A program made the position numbers and the translations under genes. A stretch of DNA of 64,000 nucleotides, taken from NCBI GenBank assembly GCA_902621725.1, contig CACNND010000003.1, forward strand, positions 62,001-126,000, given 5' to 3'. Each line of letters begins with the position of its first letter. Position 1 is the first letter of the stretch. The notes under the pieces were generated by a model. The model saw only the letters and a list, made by a program, of their open reading frames with translations. It had not been told where the DNA came from and made no database searches. Shown here piece after piece: positions 30,905-40,585 of this stretch. This stretch comes from an uncultured Alphaproteobacteria bacterium (GTDB lineage: Bacteria; Pseudomonadota; Alphaproteobacteria; HIMB59; GCA-002718135).

Positions 30905-31845
30905 GGTAATAACGATAATTTAGCTTTAAGTAATTGAAAGAATTTTTCATCATTAGCTTCATTCATCACAAAACAATTTACTGGTCTTTTAGTAACACCT
31001 AGCCAATCAACAACAGTCTCCCCTCTTGTTAATTCAGAATTTTCTTCAACTGTGACATTAACTTTTTTTCCACTAAAAATAGATGGATCTAACAAATATG
31101 CAATAACACATGGGTCATGCAAAGGAGTTTCCTCAGTTTCGTATAATTCTTTATGAAATATTGTATAAAATTCCATTAGTTCTCCAAAAAACTTAGAACT
31201 TTTATTATTATTTTCATTCATTGATTTGATAATTTTTGAATTTACATTTACCTGATGAGTAACATCTAAACCCATCATTGTTAAAGGAATGCCTGATTCT
31301 AAAACAATATTAGCCGCATGTGGATCTACATAAATATTAAATTCAGCTGATGGTGTAGTATTTCCTAAGCACATAGCAGCCCCACCCATAAAAACTATTT
31401 CTTTTATATTTTCTTTAATAGACGGATCTTTTTTTAAACTTAAGGCAATATTTGTAAGAGGTCCTGTTGGACATAAATAAATTTGCTCTGTTGAAGATTT
31501 ACAAGTTTCTACTATGAAATCAACTGCATGTTTTTCTTGAGGTTTATAATTTGTATCTATTATTATAGGATCACCTTTTTTATCTAATCCGGTTTTTCCG
31601 TGAACATATTCAGCTGTAAATAATTCATAATGAATAGGTTTATTTGCACCAGAGTAAACTTTAATGTCCGTTCTTTCAATTAACGTACAAACTTTAAGAG
31701 CGTTATTTACTGTATTATTTAAACCACTATTTCCACCCACACAGGTGATACCCAGTATGTCAATCTCCTTAGAAGAAGAAGCTAACATTATTGCTACAGC
31801 ATCATCATGACCTGGGTCACAATCTAAAATTATTTTTTTAGTCAT
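30901..31845 (-). CDS. Ribonucleoside hydrolase (IunH family)
   Basis: KKIILDCDPGHDDAVAIMLA, CPTGPLTNIALSLKKDP, FMGGAA, NIYVDPHAANIVLESGIP. Confidence 0.9.
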   Translation of the reverse strand: MTKKIILDCDPGHDDAVAIMLASSSKEIDILGITCVGGNSGLNNTVNNALKVCTLIERTDIKVYSGANKPIHYELFTAEYVHGKTGLDKKGDPIIIDTNYKPQEKHAVDFIVETCKSSTEQIYLCPTGPLTNIALSLKKDPSIKENIKEIVFMGGAAMCLGNTTPSAEFNIYVDPHAANIVLESGIPLTMMGLDVTHQVNVNSKIIKSMNENNNKSSKFFGELMEFYTIFHKELYETEETPLHDPCVIAYLLDPSIFSGKKVNVTVEENSELTRGETVVDWLGVTKRPVNCFVMNEANDEKFFQLLKAKLSLLP

Positions 31846-32701
31846 TAATAAAACTTTTAAGAGGTATTGAAGACCTTTGTAACCAATTCCATTCAGGATA
31901 TTCGTTGTTATTCTCAATTACATGAATTGTGTAAGCATGTCTTGATTTTAAACTTGTGTTCTCACATGAGTAATGAGGGAGTCTACCATGTAATAAAACA
32001 AGTGATCCTTTTTTTACTTCTACAAAAGTATCAGTTTCAGGAAATGGTTCATGATTTAGATCTATCATTTGCATTTTACCGTCTACTTTTTTAAAAAGTT
32101 TTCTTAATGGGCCTTTATGACCTCCACTTGCAACCTGTAAACATCCGTTTGTTTTATTTGCGTCTTCTAATGCAAACCAAAAACCGATAGTACTTTCTGG
32201 CTCGGTATATAAAAAGGTAGAATCTTGATGACAAACTACTTCACCACCTATTTTAGGTTGTTTAAAAATATACATAGACTGAAGTAATTTTGGTTTTGAG
32301 AAACCAAGTGATAAAGCTATATCTTGAAGTTTTTGTTTATGAGAAAATTTATAAAAAACTTTATCCAAGTCATGCAAAGCATGACCGATTTTGTTTACAA
32401 TATAATGTTTATTTTCTTTTATGTTATCATCTTTTAAATTAGCTTTTTCTTCAAAGAAGAAACGAATTTTATCTCCTGATTCTAGAAAATAACTATCATC
32501 ATTATGAGCTTGATTTACTGTATCAAAAATAGATTTTTGATTATTAAAATTATTATGTTCGATAAGATATGATGATCGTTCCATCAATTCATCACATTCT
32601 TTATCTGTGTTGAAATTTTCTATAACCAAATATCCATTATTATTCCAAAAATTAATCATTTCATCGTTTAAGGGTAAATCATTTGTTGAGAAATATTTCA
32701 T
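31838..32701 (-). CDS. Phytanoyl-CoA dioxygenase (PhyH)-family Fe(II)/2OG oxygenase
   Basis: FWNNNGYLVIENF, VVCHQDSTFLYTEPESTIGFWFALEDANKTNGCLQVASGGHK, HGRLPHYSCENTSLKSRHAYTIHV. Confidence 0.87.
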   Translation of the reverse strand: MKYFSTNDLPLNDEMINFWNNNGYLVIENFNTDKECDELMERSSYLIEHNNFNNQKSIFDTVNQAHNDDSYFLESGDKIRFFFEEKANLKDDNIKENKHYIVNKIGHALHDLDKVFYKFSHKQKLQDIALSLGFSKPKLLQSMYIFKQPKIGGEVVCHQDSTFLYTEPESTIGFWFALEDANKTNGCLQVASGGHKGPLRKLFKKVDGKMQMIDLNHEPFPETDTFVEVKKGSLVLLHGRLPHYSCENTSLKSRHAYTIHVIENNNEYPEWNWLQRSSIPLKSFIND

Positions 32702-32934
32702 TATATTCCTATTAATCTTGTCAAGAATGGTAAACCAACTTTAATAAGATTTAATAACTGTGGTATCAAGAATTTTCCAGTTGTTGCAAGAAAGAAGATT
32801 ATACCTCCAATTATGACTATCAGAATTAAATTTCTATAAAAGCTACCATAATTATTATATTGTGATTTAGCTCTTGATCTCAAAATAAATAGTATAATTA
32901 CTATAACAATTAAAACTATTAACAATCGGAACAT
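32701..32934 (-). CDS. Small membrane protein, unknown function
   Basis: 77 aa, two hydrophobic segments; start/stop contact with the upstream PhyH gene. Confidence 0.55.
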   Translation of the reverse strand: MFRLLIVLIVIVIILFILRSRAKSQYNNYGSFYRNLILIVIIGGIIFFLATTGKFLIPQLLNLIKVGLPFLTRLIGI

Positions 32935-33002
32935 ATATTTTCTATATTTAGTAAAAATTAATTTGCAATACTAATTATATCTAAATAAATAGTTTTTAGT
33001 AG

Positions 33003-33386
33003 ATGATCAAATTAAGCATATTATTTTTATCAATTTTTTCTTTAATTTATGGAATATATTTTTTATTTTTTCCATATAGTTTTGTTAATTTAACTGCTGC
33101 TGAAAGTACCAATATAGCATGGCTTAGAAATCTTGGTGGAGCTATAACAGGTCTTTTATTTATTGGTCTTTTCATGATCTACTTGAATACAAAAGGCTCT
33201 ATTAGATTACTAAATGTTATTATAATTACATCCATTATACAGACTTCAGCTTTAATATATTCAAGAATAGCAAATGAATTTTCTGCAAATAATGTTATAA
33301 TTATCGATGTAACTATTTATGCAGCAATAATCGTTACTCTTTATTTACTATTCATTTCAATTAGATTTAAAAAACTATTTATTTAA
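33003..33386 (+). CDS. Four-TM membrane protein (possibly DUF4345-like)
   Basis: 127 aa, four hydrophobic helices, AWLRNLGGAITGLLFIGLFMIYLN. Confidence 0.55.
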   Translation: MIKLSILFLSIFSLIYGIYFLFFPYSFVNLTAAESTNIAWLRNLGGAITGLLFIGLFMIYLNTKGSIRLLNVIIITSIIQTSALIYSRIANEFSANNVIIIDVTIYAAIIVTLYLLFISIRFKKLFI

Positions 33387-33972
33387 ATTTAAAAAAAATT
33401 CTAAATAATAAAAAAATAATTAATAGTAAAAAAATTAAAATTAATTCAAATGATATAATATTACTAAGCTGAAATTCTTTAACTTCAATAAGATCAGAAA
33501 ATTGATCACCAATAAATGAAAAAAAAAGAAAATAAGGAGAGAAACCGATAAAAGATGAAATGATAAATTTAGTTTTAGAAATATTTAAAGTTGATAAAAA
33601 TAAATTTTGAACAAATAATGGTACTCCAAAGATTAGTCGTAATAATACTAAGTATTCAAAAGATGATTTTTTAATAATTTTATTTAGCTTATCACTAAAT
33701 TTTTCTATTTGTTTATTAAAATATTTTTTAAATATATTTTTAAAAAAAAGAAAAAAACATAAACTGCCTAAAACGATGGTTAATATATTAATTATAAAAC
33801 CTGTAATAAATCCAAAAAAGAAACTTGATGCTAGTATAATTATTAAACCGCCAGGTAGAGAAAAAGTAAAAAACAAAAATGAAAATAAAAAATATAAAAT
33901 TAAAGATAATTCTAAATTATTTTTAATTAATAATTCAAATTGAAGTAAAAAATTAAAAATAACATCAATCAT
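33379..33972 (-). CDS. TVP38/TMEM64 (DedA/VTT-like) membrane protein
   Basis: SLPGGLIIILASSFFFGFITGFIINILTIVLGSLCFFLFFK; FEYLVLLRLIFGVPLFVQNLFLSTLNI. Confidence 0.72.
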   Translation of the reverse strand: MIDVIFNFLLQFELLIKNNLELSLILYFLFSFLFFTFSLPGGLIIILASSFFFGFITGFIINILTIVLGSLCFFLFFKNIFKKYFNKQIEKFSDKLNKIIKKSSFEYLVLLRLIFGVPLFVQNLFLSTLNISKTKFIISSFIGFSPYFLFFSFIGDQFSDLIEVKEFQLSNIISFELILIFLLLIIFLLFRIFFKFK

Positions 33973-34730
33973 TTAATAATTTTAAAACCTTTAAAAAAAA
34001 TAAATGATGTAATAATAAAAGTTATCAAAATAAAAAATATTATAAAGATATTTTCAACTAAATTAAATGAAAATTCATTATTAAATGAGTTTCTAAAAAA
34101 GCTTACGACATAATAGTAAGGATTATATAAAAGTATTGCCTTAAAATTATCAGGAAGATAATTAATTGAAAAAAAAGTTCCTGATAAGAAATTAATAGGT
34201 GCAACAAAAAAACTTGAGAATGTACTTTGAGAGTCCCAAGAATTAAAAATTATTCCCACTAAACATCCTAAACATGAGAAAAATATTATTACTAAAAATA
34301 TGTAATAAAAAAAATAAAAAAAACTATAAATTTCAATATCTATAAAAAAAGTAAATATTAAAAAATTAAATAGTGCTAAAATAATTCCAATAATAAGTGA
34401 TGTGAATATCAATGATATTAATATTTCTATTCTATAAATAGGTGCTATTAACCAATCATCTAAAGAGCCAATTTGTTTCATATGAATTAAAGTAGCAGAT
34501 GAATTATCGTAACTTTCTTGAGCAACAATCATGATAATTAATCCAGGAGCTATAAACTCAACAAAAGATCCAGAATCTATAGATAGTGAATAATAGCTCT
34601 CTACAGTAAGAAATACCAAAATAAATAATAGATTTGTCGTAAGAGGAGCTAATAGTGAATAATGATATTCATAAAAAAATTCCCTAAGTCTGGAAGCAAC
34701 AATTGTATAAATTGCACTTAAGTTAAACAT
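33969..34730 (-). CDS. ABC-2 type transporter permease
   Basis: Six TM; FVEFIAPGLIIMIVAQESYDNSSATLIHMKQIGSLDDWLIAPI; NFLSGTFFSINYLPD. Confidence 0.8.
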   Translation of the reverse strand: MFNLSAIYTIVASRLREFFYEYHYSLLAPLTTNLLFILVFLTVESYYSLSIDSGSFVEFIAPGLIIMIVAQESYDNSSATLIHMKQIGSLDDWLIAPIYRIEILISLIFTSLIIGIILALFNFLIFTFFIDIEIYSFFYFFYYIFLVIIFFSCLGCLVGIIFNSWDSQSTFSSFFVAPINFLSGTFFSINYLPDNFKAILLYNPYYYVVSFFRNSFNNEFSFNLVENIFIIFFILITFIITSFIFFKGFKIIK

Positions 34731-34744
34731 TAAAAAAAAATTTT

Positions 34745-35923
34745 TTAATTTGAAAAATATTTCTTAACTAAATCTACCCAAAAGTTCACACCAATAGGTA
34801 GTAATTTATCATTAAAATCATACTTAGTTGTATGAAGACTTGCTGTATGTTCTTCATCTCCCTGACCTATAAATAAATATGAACCAGGTTTTTCTTCTAA
34901 TAAATAAGAAAAATCCTCACCACCCATACAAGGATCTATATCAGTTTGTACATTATCTTCCCCCACAAGGTTTTTTGCAACCTGAGATGCAAAGATTGAT
35001 TCTTTTTTAGAATTATAAGTTGGAGGATATTTGTTAGTTAAATCAAATTTAATTTTGACATCCGCCCCATGAGCCTTTGCTATACCTTCTGTTATTTCAT
35101 TAATTCTTTTTTCAACATAGGATCTTGTTTCTTTTTTAAACGTTCTAATAGTACCTCCAAAAGTAGCCTCATTACTTATTACATTATGAGCACTACCTGA
35201 ATTAATTTTAGTTATACTGACTAAAGCCTTATCTACTGGATCAATTGATCTACTCACTATTGTTTGTATTGAATTGATTATTTGACTGGCAATAACAATG
35301 GGATCTATGGTTAAATGAGGCATAGCAGCGTGGCCTCCTTTACCTATCACAGTTATGTCAAACTCATCTACAGCTGCCATCATGGGGCCATTATTTACCC
35401 CAAAAGTTCCTAGTGGTGTTTCTGGCCAGTTATGAAGAGCATAAACTTCGTCTATCTTGAAATCTTTAAACATTCCATCATCAATCATTTTTTTACCACC
35501 AGCAAAACCCTCCTCACCAGGCTGAAAAATAAAATAAACTTTTCCATTAAAATTTTTGTTTTCACTTAAATATTTAGCAGCTCCAAGCAACATAGTCGTA
35601 TGGCCATCATGACCACAACCATGCATCATACCAGCATTAGTTGATTTGTGTTCAAAATCATTTTTTTCAGTCATTGGTAGGGCATCAAAATCAGCTCGCA
35701 ATCCTATAGTTTTATCACTATTATTATTATCACTTTCAACCCAAGCAACTATACCCGTACCTGCATATCCTTCTTTAAAATCAATATTAAATTCTTTTAG
35801 TTTATTTTTAATATATTTAGATGTTTCATATTCTTGAAGGCCAATTTCAGGGATTCTATGAAGATCTTGACGCCATTCTTTCATCTGATCTTGCATTTGA
35901 TTTATACTATTGAGTATTGGCAT
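34745..35923 (-). CDS. M20-family amidohydrolase (hippurate hydrolase-like)
   Basis: WRQDLHRIPEIGLQEYETSKYI, MHGCGHDGHTTMLLGAAKYL, VYFIFQPGEEGFAGGKKMIDDG, MGGEDFSY. Confidence 0.92.
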   Translation of the reverse strand: MPILNSINQMQDQMKEWRQDLHRIPEIGLQEYETSKYIKNKLKEFNIDFKEGYAGTGIVAWVESDNNNSDKTIGLRADFDALPMTEKNDFEHKSTNAGMMHGCGHDGHTTMLLGAAKYLSENKNFNGKVYFIFQPGEEGFAGGKKMIDDGMFKDFKIDEVYALHNWPETPLGTFGVNNGPMMAAVDEFDITVIGKGGHAAMPHLTIDPIVIASQIINSIQTIVSRSIDPVDKALVSITKINSGSAHNVISNEATFGGTIRTFKKETRSYVEKRINEITEGIAKAHGADVKIKFDLTNKYPPTYNSKKESIFASQVAKNLVGEDNVQTDIDPCMGGEDFSYLLEEKPGSYLFIGQGDEEHTASLHTTKYDFNDKLLPIGVNFWVDLVKKYFSN

Positions 35924-36537
35924 TATAGTATTCCAAAGAAACCTTTTTTATTAAGATTTTCTTCACATTGTTTTAGTTGTTTATTAAACATCTTAGTATT
36001 TCTTTCTACATTTTTAGCAACATCAATCAACCAATCTTTACTTTTAAATGTCTCTTTAGACCAACCATTTTGACCTTCATGGTATGCTAAATATTGATTA
36101 TAGTAATCATTTTTTGAAATTCCAATCATATTTTCTGACTGTGTAGTGTACCAACCAATAAAATCTGTTACATCTTTAAAATTCGCCCTTGATGCATTTT
36201 GATTTCCAGTTTTATTCTTATACCAATCCCAAGTAGGATTTGTTATTTGCGCATAACCAAAAGCAGTTGATGGTCTAAAGGTTGGAATTAAACCTAGAAA
36301 TTTTTTTCTTTTAGGTTTTGCAAATTGGGTAAAAGATGATTCTTGTTTTATAACTGCTAATTGGAATGCTATTGGGGTATTCCATTTATCGTAAGAATTT
36401 TTAGTTGCTTTATACCATCTTTTCTTTTCATCAAAAATTATGCAACTATCAGCAGTATTTGTTAACTGATTTGAAGTACATGCATATAAAAATAGCAATG
36501 TAATGCACAATATTTTTAAAAAATTATCAATTTTCAT
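35923..36537 (-). CDS. Lytic transglycosylase (SLT-like) lipoprotein
   Basis: Lipobox LFLYACTSNQ; QLAVIKQESSFTQFAKPKRKKFLG...STAFGYAQITNPTWDWYKN. Confidence 0.8.
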   Translation of the reverse strand: MKIDNFLKILCITLLFLYACTSNQLTNTADSCIIFDEKKRWYKATKNSYDKWNTPIAFQLAVIKQESSFTQFAKPKRKKFLGLIPTFRPSTAFGYAQITNPTWDWYKNKTGNQNASRANFKDVTDFIGWYTTQSENMIGISKNDYYNQYLAYHEGQNGWSKETFKSKDWLIDVAKNVERNTKMFNKQLKQCEENLNKKGFFGIL

Positions 36538-36638
36538 TAAAAACTTAAATACCATAACTTTTACTTATATAATCTTAAATGTGGCAAAAAATTATTGCTT
36601 ACTATTGAATTATAGATATGAATGCTTAAATTTCTACA

Positions 36639-38498
36639 ATGGCAGAAAAAAATAGAGAAAATTTAACTTTTCAAGCTGAAGTAAGCAAGCTTTTAGATCT
36701 TGTTGCTAATTCTCTTTATAGCGAAAGGGAAATATTTCTAAGAGAACTAATATCTAATTCAGCTGATGCCTGTGAAAAATTAAGATATCAATCACTCTCC
36801 AAAAAAAATCTTCTGAAAGATGAAAAGGATTTAAAAATTAACATCAGAGTTTCAAAAAAGAAAAAGATTATTGAAATAGAAGATAATGGAATTGGAATGT
36901 CTAAAAATGAACTTATTGATAATCTAGGAACTATAGCGAGATCAGGAACTAGTAAATTTATCGAAACAATGAAAAATAAAAAGAGTAACGATATTTCTGC
37001 AATTGGACAGTTTGGTGTTGGTTTTTATTCCTCATATATGGTTGCTGATAATGTTGAAGTACTCTCTAAAGACGCTGAGAATGAAGAAACAAATCTTTGG
37101 TCTTCCAATGGAAAAGAAAATTATACCATAGAAGATGCTAAAAAAGATAAAAGAGGTACTTGTATAACTCTAAGTATAAAGAAAGATGCTGATGAATTTT
37201 TAGATTCATTTCGTTTAAGATCAATTATAACAAAATACTCAAATTATATTCCTTTCCCAATTTATCTTAAGGATCTTGACGATAAAGAAAAAGAAGAAAA
37301 AATAAATGAAGGTAGTCCATTATGGCTAAAAGATAAAAAAGATATAAAAGAAGAAGACTATAAGCAATTTTATAATAATATTTCATTTAACTTTGATGAT
37401 CCCTTAAAAACTATTCACTATAACGCAGAGGGTGTTATTAGTTATAAGGCTTTACTATTTTTTCCTACAAATCAACCTATGGATTTATTCAATGCTGATA
37501 GGAAAAATAAAATAAAATTATATGTTCAAAAAGTTTTTATCACTGATGATTGTGAAGACATAATTCCTAATTGGCTTCGTTTCATTCCAGGAGTAGTGGA
37601 CTCTCAAGATATTTCTCTCAATATAAGTAGAGAAATGCTTCAAAATAATCCAATCATTACAAAAATTAAAAAAGGTATTACAAACAAAATTTTAAGTGAA
37701 ATTGATAGTTTAGCTAAAAAAGAAAAGGATAAATTTGAGACATTTTGGAAAAATTTTGGTCCAGTTCTAAAAGAAGGTTTATACGAACATAATGATCATC
37801 ATGAAAAAATCCTGCCGCTACTAAGGTTTGAAAATTCTTTAAATGATAAAAAAATATCACTTGAAGAGTACACTAAGTTAATGGCTAAAGATCAAAAAGA
37901 AATTTATTATTTTGCTAATACTGATAAGGATCATATAAAAAACTCCCCTCAATTAGAAGTTTTCACTGATAAAAAGATACCAGTATTGTTTATGGTTGAT
38001 GCAGTAGATGAGTTTTGGATACAAAATGTAAATAAATTTAAAGACTTAGAATTTAAATCAATAACCAAAGGCAAGGTTGATGTTTCAAAAGTTGGTGAAA
38101 AATCAAGTAAGAAAGATGAAAATAAAAAAGAAATAGATAGTAAAATCAATGATTTAATTAACATTCTTAAAACAGAGCTAAAAGAAACTATATCTGATGT
38201 TATTGTATCTGAAAGATTAACCAAAAGCCCAATTCTACTTGTTGCTGAAGAAACTGGAATGGATATAAATATGGAAAAACTGATGAAAATGCATAATCAA
38301 AAAACTCCTGTTTCAAAAAAGATACTTGAAATTAATCCGAACCATCCGATGATTGTAAATTTATCTAAAAATTTAACAAAAATTGACCACAAAAAAGCTT
38401 CAAATTTAATTTTAGATCAAGCTAATATATTAGATGGTAACATTCTCTCAAATCCATCTGCTTACCTAGAAAATTTAACTGAAATTTTTATTAAGTAA
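36639..38498 (+). CDS. htpG: HSP90-family chaperone HtpG
   Basis: SLYSEREIFLRELISNSADACEKLRY, EDNGIGMSKNELIDNLGTIARSGTSKF, QFGVGFYSSYMVAD. Confidence 0.97.
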   Translation: MAEKNRENLTFQAEVSKLLDLVANSLYSEREIFLRELISNSADACEKLRYQSLSKKNLLKDEKDLKINIRVSKKKKIIEIEDNGIGMSKNELIDNLGTIARSGTSKFIETMKNKKSNDISAIGQFGVGFYSSYMVADNVEVLSKDAENEETNLWSSNGKENYTIEDAKKDKRGTCITLSIKKDADEFLDSFRLRSIITKYSNYIPFPIYLKDLDDKEKEEKINEGSPLWLKDKKDIKEEDYKQFYNNISFNFDDPLKTIHYNAEGVISYKALLFFPTNQPMDLFNADRKNKIKLYVQKVFITDDCEDIIPNWLRFIPGVVDSQDISLNISREMLQNNPIITKIKKGITNKILSEIDSLAKKEKDKFETFWKNFGPVLKEGLYEHNDHHEKILPLLRFENSLNDKKISLEEYTKLMAKDQKEIYYFANTDKDHIKNSPQLEVFTDKKIPVLFMVDAVDEFWIQNVNKFKDLEFKSITKGKVDVSKVGEKSSKKDENKKEIDSKINDLINILKTELKETISDVIVSERLTKSPILLVAEETGMDINMEKLMKMHNQKTPVSKKILEINPNHPMIVNLSKNLTKIDHKKASNLILDQANILDGNILSNPSAYLENLTEIFIK

Positions 38499-39429
38499 CT
38501 GAGTTTATAATTTTTTTATTATTAAAAAATTCAACAAACTGATTAGCAACCATTTCTGCAACAACTATTTGTGCTTCATCAGTAGAAGCAGCAATGTGTG
38601 GAGTTAAAATTATATTATCTAAATTATAAAACCCACTTTCTTCTAAAGGCTCATTTTTAAAAACATCTAATGCAGCACCTTTAATTTCTTTTTTTTCTAG
38701 AGCATTTTTAAGATCATCTTCATCAACTAAGTTACCTCTAGCAGTATTGATAATGATGCAATTTTTTTTCATTAGTGATAGATGATTTTTATTAATAATC
38801 GGAACTCCATCCTTATTGGGCTTACAGTGAAAAGAAATTATATCTGAATCTTTAATAATCTCATCGATAGAACAAGAATAATATTCAGGATACTTATCCT
38901 TAATTTTTTCAAAGTATGAAGAAAATATTGAAACGTGCATTCCCAATACATTCGATATTTCTGCAACTCTTTTGCCTACATTACCAAAACCTACGATACC
39001 AATTTTCTTGCCTTTAATTTCATTTCCCTTAAGTTTCTTTTTTTCCCAAAGACCCTTATGAGTTGTCTCATTGGCCATAGTAATTTTTCTTTGTAATGCA
39101 AAAATTAAACCAATTGTGTGTTCTGCTGTAGCATTTGTATTTCCTCCTGGAGTATTCATTACAATAATATTTTTATTTTTAGCAGCTTCCACATCAACAT
39201 TATCTACTCCTGCCCCTGCCCTACCTATAATTTTTAAATTTGAAAGAGAATCGATTAAATCTTTTCGCACTTTAGTTGCAGAACGAACGATTAAACCATC
39301 ATAGTTATCAATTATTTTTTTTAATTCTTCAGGAGATAAGTTTGTTTTTGTGTCAACTGAAATGTTATTCTTTATTAAAATTTCAGATGCTATGTTATCT
39401 AATGAATCTGATATTAATACTTTAGGCAT
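38491..39429 (-). CDS. serA: D-3-phosphoglycerate dehydrogenase-like, short form without ACT domain
   Basis: IGRAGAGVDNVDVEAAKNKNIIVMNTPGGNTNATAEHTIGLIFAL, GIVGFGNVGKRVAEI, NTARGNLVDE; 312 aa. Confidence 0.82.
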   Translation of the reverse strand: MPKVLISDSLDNIASEILIKNNISVDTKTNLSPEELKKIIDNYDGLIVRSATKVRKDLIDSLSNLKIIGRAGAGVDNVDVEAAKNKNIIVMNTPGGNTNATAEHTIGLIFALQRKITMANETTHKGLWEKKKLKGNEIKGKKIGIVGFGNVGKRVAEISNVLGMHVSIFSSYFEKIKDKYPEYYSCSIDEIIKDSDIISFHCKPNKDGVPIINKNHLSLMKKNCIIINTARGNLVDEDDLKNALEKKEIKGAALDVFKNEPLEESGFYNLDNIILTPHIAASTDEAQIVVAEMVANQFVEFFNNKKIINSVT

Positions 39430-40585
39430 GTTTTGATTTAATCTCTGAATAGGCCCAATCTATCCAAGGTAAAACTAATTCTACATCTGAAGTTTGAACC
39501 GTGCCTCCAGCCCATATTCTAAAAGAAGGTGGTGCTTTTGGATATCCATTACAATCAAATCCAACATTATTTTCAGAAAGCAATTTGCAAATATCAGCCA
39601 TTACAGCTCTTTGACCACTTTCATCTTTATCAGTAAACCAATCTTCAACAATTTTAAAAGTTATCCCAGTGTTTGAAATATAATTCTCATCCTCAATTTC
39701 AGATAAAAAAGTAACCCAATCTCTCTCACTAATCCATTCTCGGATTTTTTGTAAAGAGTTCTGAGATTTGGAGATTAATGAATTTAATCCTCCTTGAGAA
39801 GAAACCCAGTTTAAAGAATCAATAATATCCTCAACACATATCATTGATGGCGTATTAATTGTATTTCCTTCAAAAATACCTTTTATTAATTTTTGTTTTT
39901 CAGCCAATCTAAATAATTTTGGTACTGGCCAGCTAGGTGTAAAACTTTCTAATCTTTCAACAACGCGTGGAGAAATTGCAATCATTCCATGAGCGGCTTC
40001 TCCTCCAAGTATTTTTTGCCAAGACCAAGTTATAACATCACATTTGTTATAATCTATAGGCATACCAAAGATTGCTGAAGTAGCATCACAAATCGTTAGG
40101 CCTTTTCTGTCATCAGGTATCCAATCTCCATTAGGAACTTTGACACCAGATGTTGTTCCATTCCATGTAAAAATAACATCATTATCAAAATTGACTTTGG
40201 AAAGGTCAGGTAGCTTGCCATAATCTTCTTCATGAATATTTAAATTGTCTAATTTTAATTCACTAATTGCATCGATTACCCAATCTTTACCAAAATTTTC
40301 CCATGCAAGAATATCGACTCCCGTTTTACCTAATAGGCACCACATAGCAGCTTCTAAAGCACCAGTATTTGATCCAGGCATTATACCCAACAAATAATCA
40401 TCAGGTAATTTTAGAATTGCTTTAGATTTATCTATTGCTTCTTTTAGTCTTGCTTTACATTCAACAGATCTATGAGATCTGCCAGTTAAAGCATTACTCA
40501 AAACAGATATGTCCCAACCTGGTCTTTTTGAGGTTGGGCCACTTGAAAAGTTTGGATTGTTAGGTTTGGTATTAGGTTTATTCAT
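39422..40585 (-). CDS. serC: Phosphoserine aminotransferase
   Basis: PNFSSGPTSKRPGWDISVLSNALTGRSHRS, GIMPGSNTGALEAAMWCLLG, TWSWQKILGGEAAHGMI. Confidence 0.9.
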   Translation of the reverse strand: MNKPNTKPNNPNFSSGPTSKRPGWDISVLSNALTGRSHRSVECKARLKEAIDKSKAILKLPDDYLLGIMPGSNTGALEAAMWCLLGKTGVDILAWENFGKDWVIDAISELKLDNLNIHEEDYGKLPDLSKVNFDNDVIFTWNGTTSGVKVPNGDWIPDDRKGLTICDATSAIFGMPIDYNKCDVITWSWQKILGGEAAHGMIAISPRVVERLESFTPSWPVPKLFRLAEKQKLIKGIFEGNTINTPSMICVEDIIDSLNWVSSQGGLNSLISKSQNSLQKIREWISERDWVTFLSEIEDENYISNTGITFKIVEDWFTDKDESGQRAVMADICKLLSENNVGFDCNGYPKAPPSFRIWAGGTVQTSDVELVLPWIDWAYSEIKSKHA

